A stretch of 6,160 nucleotides of DNA from Chitinophagaceae bacterium (GTDB lineage: Bacteria; Bacteroidota; Bacteroidia; Chitinophagales; Chitinophagaceae), in the NCBI GenBank assembly GCA_947442905.1, contig CANEWV010000110.1:1-6160 (forward strand), in the 5' to 3' direction. The position numbers and the translations under genes were made by a program. The notes below the pieces were generated by a model. That model saw only the letters and a program-made list of their open reading frames with translations. It was not told the origin of the DNA and ran no database searches. The number at the start of each line of letters is the position of its first letter. Within the stretch, counting starts at the first letter, position 1. Shown piece by piece: positions 4,485-6,160 of this stretch.

Positions 4485-5645
4485 TTATTCGGGCTTTTTA
4501 ATAGTGCGCGCCTTGCGTAACACAGATTTTCCAAATTTATTTTTTACTGAATCAATGGCTTCGTAGAGTGCATGTTGCTCCGTTTTGTTATCAAACAAAT
4601 TGATTTGAGCGCCGGTGTCTGTAAGACCCGCAAGACGCACACCCAGCAGTCTTACCAAAGTGCCTGGCACATATAGTTTGGTAAATAAATCGGTGGCCGC
4701 TTTTATGATATCGCTATCTGCGATGGTAGCAGGAATGGTGATTTGTCTGGTAGTTGTTTCAAAATTTGCATTTCGAAATTTGATGGCTACACATGTAGCG
4801 TATTTTTTTTCTTGTCGAAGTTCATACGCCACGCGCTCCGCCTGCCCTACTAGTTGCGCTAATAAAATATCAACGTCTAAGGTATTTTCTTCAAATGTAT
4901 TTTCGGCAGAAATAGATTTTGATTCGCGGTGTGGTGAAACCACCGAATCACTTAAACCATTCGCTTGCCGTATGAGTTGCGTTCCCCATTTACCAAGTGC
5001 TTTTTCCAATAGCACCCCATCATACTTTAAAATATCACCAATGGTGTAAATACCAAGCACCAAAAGGGTTTGATGTGATTTTTTACCAACGCCGCCTAAT
5101 TTTTCGACGGGTAGTGGCGCTAAAAATTCTTTTTCTTTTCCGGGTGTTACAAATAAATAACCATTTGGTTTTGCTTCATCAGTAGCAATTTTTGCAACTA
5201 ACTTATTGGTAGCAAGTCCAAACGAAATAGGAAGTCCCGTTTCATCCATAATGGTTTGTCGAAGGCGAATGGTCCATTCTAATGGATTAAAAAAAGTATC
5301 CATGCCCGTTAAGTCAATATAAAATTCATCGATAGAAGCTTTTTCGTAGAGGGGTGCGTTGGCCGCAATAATAGTTGTAACCCAGGCCGAGTATTTTGCA
5401 TAAAGCCCGTACGAACTTTTTACAATAATAGCGTGCGGACATAACTCCATGGCCCTTCGCATAGGCATCGCACTGCGTACCCCAAATTTTCTTGCTTCGT
5501 AACTACAGGTTGTAACAACACCTCTATCCCTACTGCCTCCTACAACTACTGCTTTACCTAGTAGTGACGGATCTTGCAGCATTTCCACACTTACAAAAAA
5601 AGAATCTAAATCAAAATGGGCAATATAACGTTGAGGCGTTTGCAT
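4485..5645 (-). CDS. dinB: DNA polymerase IV (Y-family translesion polymerase)
   Basis: Pol IV is a low-fidelity polymerase that copies past damaged bases and is held at the replication fork by the sliding clamp. All key parts of the 386-residue protein are intact. FDLDSFF (11-17) carries metal ligand D12 and the likely steric-gate F17; SYEARKFGVRSAMP (48-61) is the nucleotide-binding segment; SIDEFYIDLTG (104-114) carries catalytic D106 and E107; and FGLATNKLVAKIATDEAKPNG is followed by the thumb helix-hairpin-helix around KLGGVGKK. The little-finger domain fills the C-terminal third. QINLF (347-351) fits the beta-clamp-binding consensus and is followed by a 35-residue tail (ALYEAIDSVKNKFGK then basic residues), so the motif is not at the extreme C-terminus as in the 351-residue E. 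coli enzyme. The ATG lies 5 nt after the rimM stop, which implies cotranscription. No LexA-like site is visible in front of it; an operon promoter would lie outside the window. Confidence 0.96.
   Translation of the reverse strand: MQTPQRYIAHFDLDSFFVSVEMLQDPSLLGKAVVVGGSRDRGVVTTCSYEARKFGVRSAMPMRRAMELCPHAIIVKSSYGLYAKYSAWVTTIIAANAPLYEKASIDEFYIDLTGMDTFFNPLEWTIRLRQTIMDETGLPISFGLATNKLVAKIATDEAKPNGYLFVTPGKEKEFLAPLPVEKLGGVGKKSHQTLLVLGIYTIGDILKYDGVLLEKALGKWGTQLIRQANGLSDSVVSPHRESKSISAENTFEENTLDVDILLAQLVGQAERVAYELRQEKKYATCVAIKFRNANFETTTRQITIPATIADSDIIKAATDLFTKLYVPGTLVRLLGVRLAGLTDTGAQINLFDNKTEQHALYEAIDSVKNKFGKSVLRKARTIKKPE
4920..4950. repeat. Bulged inverted repeat inside dinB
   Basis: TGATTCG (4920-4926) pairs with CGAATCA (4944-4950), and inside it GTGGT (4931-4935) pairs with ACCAC (4939-4943) around a GAA loop. 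A 4-nt bulge (4927-4930) separates the two stems, giving 12 pairs in all. It lies in the coding region for the Pol IV little-finger start (SVVSPHRES). No T-run follows. It may be chance or a local mRNA structure. Confidence 0.45.
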
Positions 5646-5650
5646 GGTAA

Positions 5651-6160
5651 TTAAGACCTATACACATCTAATAATCCGTCGGGTAAAATCACGTATACTT
5701 TTTTAGCATCGTGATCAATAGAATCTAAACTTTCGGCGTGGAGCGGAATGAGTGCTTCATTACCTTCCAACGAAATTTTTAATAATACTTGGTGCGGCTG
5801 TTCAATCACTTCTTCGATAGGTCCTAGGTTTTCATCTTCATCGGTGATTACTTCGTAACCTAAGAGTGCAATCGGTGCAGACTTACCCGCTAATTTTCTA
5901 AAATCGCTATCTAACAACCATGCCTGACGAGACACAAAACGGGCCGCTGCTTCTTTGGTGTTCACGCCTTCAAATTGAACATACATCTCTGCTTCATCTT
6001 TTGCTTTTGATCCGCTAATAAAATATGGGAGGTAAGAACCTTTTTGTTCTTCTACAAAGAGCACTTCCACGTCTTTAAGGTTTGTTTTTTTACCAAGCCC
6101 GTGCGTTAAAATAAGTTCTCCTTTCACACCAAACGTGGCCACCAATTTTCCAATGTGTAC
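5651..6160 (-). CDS. rimM: Ribosome maturation factor RimM, N-terminus cut by window edge
   Basis: RimM is a cytoplasmic 30S assembly factor that binds ribosomal protein S19 and helps mature the head of the small subunit. The window encodes 169 residues plus the stop. The reading frame stays open to the last base and starts VHIGKLVATFGVKGEL, the classic RimM opening (IGK followed by GxKGE). A TTG at 6143-6145 is therefore an internal Leu rather than the start, and only a few N-terminal residues are missing. The N-terminal RimM domain occupies about 1-90 (GVNTKEAAARFVSRQAWL near its end). The C-terminal PRC-barrel follows from about LLGYEVITDEDENLGPI to the end, including EALIPLHAESL and LPDGLLDVY, which is close to the family's terminal signature. 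The stop at 5651-5653 is 5 nt from the dinB ATG. In many bacteria rimM sits between rpsP and trmD; here dinB occupies the trmD position. Confidence 0.95.
   Translation of the reverse strand, partial: VHIGKLVATFGVKGELILTHGLGKKTNLKDVEVLFVEEQKGSYLPYFISGSKAKDEAEMYVQFEGVNTKEAAARFVSRQAWLLDSDFRKLAGKSAPIALLGYEVITDEDENLGPIEEVIEQPHQVLLKISLEGNEALIPLHAESLDSIDHDAKKVYVILPDGLLDVYRS

Noticed and set aside
1479..4500. 12-base repeat TCGGGCTTTTTA at 1479-1490 and at 4489-4500
   Set aside because: About one shared 12-mer pair is expected by chance in a window of this length, and one copy encodes the dinB C-terminus.
4615..5049. 144-codon plus-strand open frame inside dinB
   Set aside because: It is fully antisense to intact, conserved Pol IV coding sequence and has no recognisable domain or promoter.
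6143..6145. TTG as the rimM start codon
   Set aside because: The upstream in-frame codons encode VHIGK, part of the conserved RimM opening, so the gene continues past the window edge and the TTG is an internal Leu.

Overview
The window is an ordinary housekeeping stretch of a Bacteroidota chromosome, most likely from the Chitinophagia/Sphingobacteriia side, although the exact lineage is inferred. The DNA is AT-rich. The HisRS has the LARGLNYYTG and GSIGGGGRYNDL motif versions I associate with this phylum. None of the visible start codons has a clear Shine-Dalgarno sequence. Two perfect TAnnTTTG promoter elements, the Bacteroidota -7 consensus, lie back to back in the only sizeable intergenic gap.

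Layout from left to right. Positions 1-981 (+) hold the 3' part of hisS, cut by the window edge; it still has motif 2 and everything after it. Positions 1011-1379 (-) encode a small secreted protein with a DUF3471-like look, convergent with hisS. Positions 1380-1515 form a divergent promoter region with one -7 element per direction and GGG-headed blocks spaced 10 bp apart. Positions 1516-4482 (+) hold three RNA-modification genes with gaps of 38 and 34 bp: rlmN (radical-SAM adenine-C2 methyltransferase), an S4-domain RsuA/RluB-type pseudouridine synthase with a long basic disordered N-terminus, and an RluA-family pseudouridine synthase without an S4 domain. Positions 4485-5645 (-) hold dinB (DNA polymerase IV), whose stop codon lies 2 bp from that of the RluA-family gene. 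Positions 5651-6160 (-) hold rimM, which runs off the right edge only a few residues short of its N-terminus and is followed after 5 nt by dinB.

Functionally the window is about making and modifying the translation machinery: tRNA-His charging (hisS), 23S rRNA and possibly tRNA modification (rlmN and two pseudouridine synthases), and 30S maturation (rimM). A translesion polymerase is attached to the rimM transcript. I saw no mobile element, CRISPR array, tRNA, rRNA or phage gene, and no sign of a new defence or biosynthetic system.

The items most worth checking are modest: a probable leaderless rlmN mRNA with helically phased repeats over its promoter, a long inverted repeat near the 3' end of hisS, structured RNA around the second gene's start codon, the rRNA-modification gene trio, and the rimM-dinB pairing.
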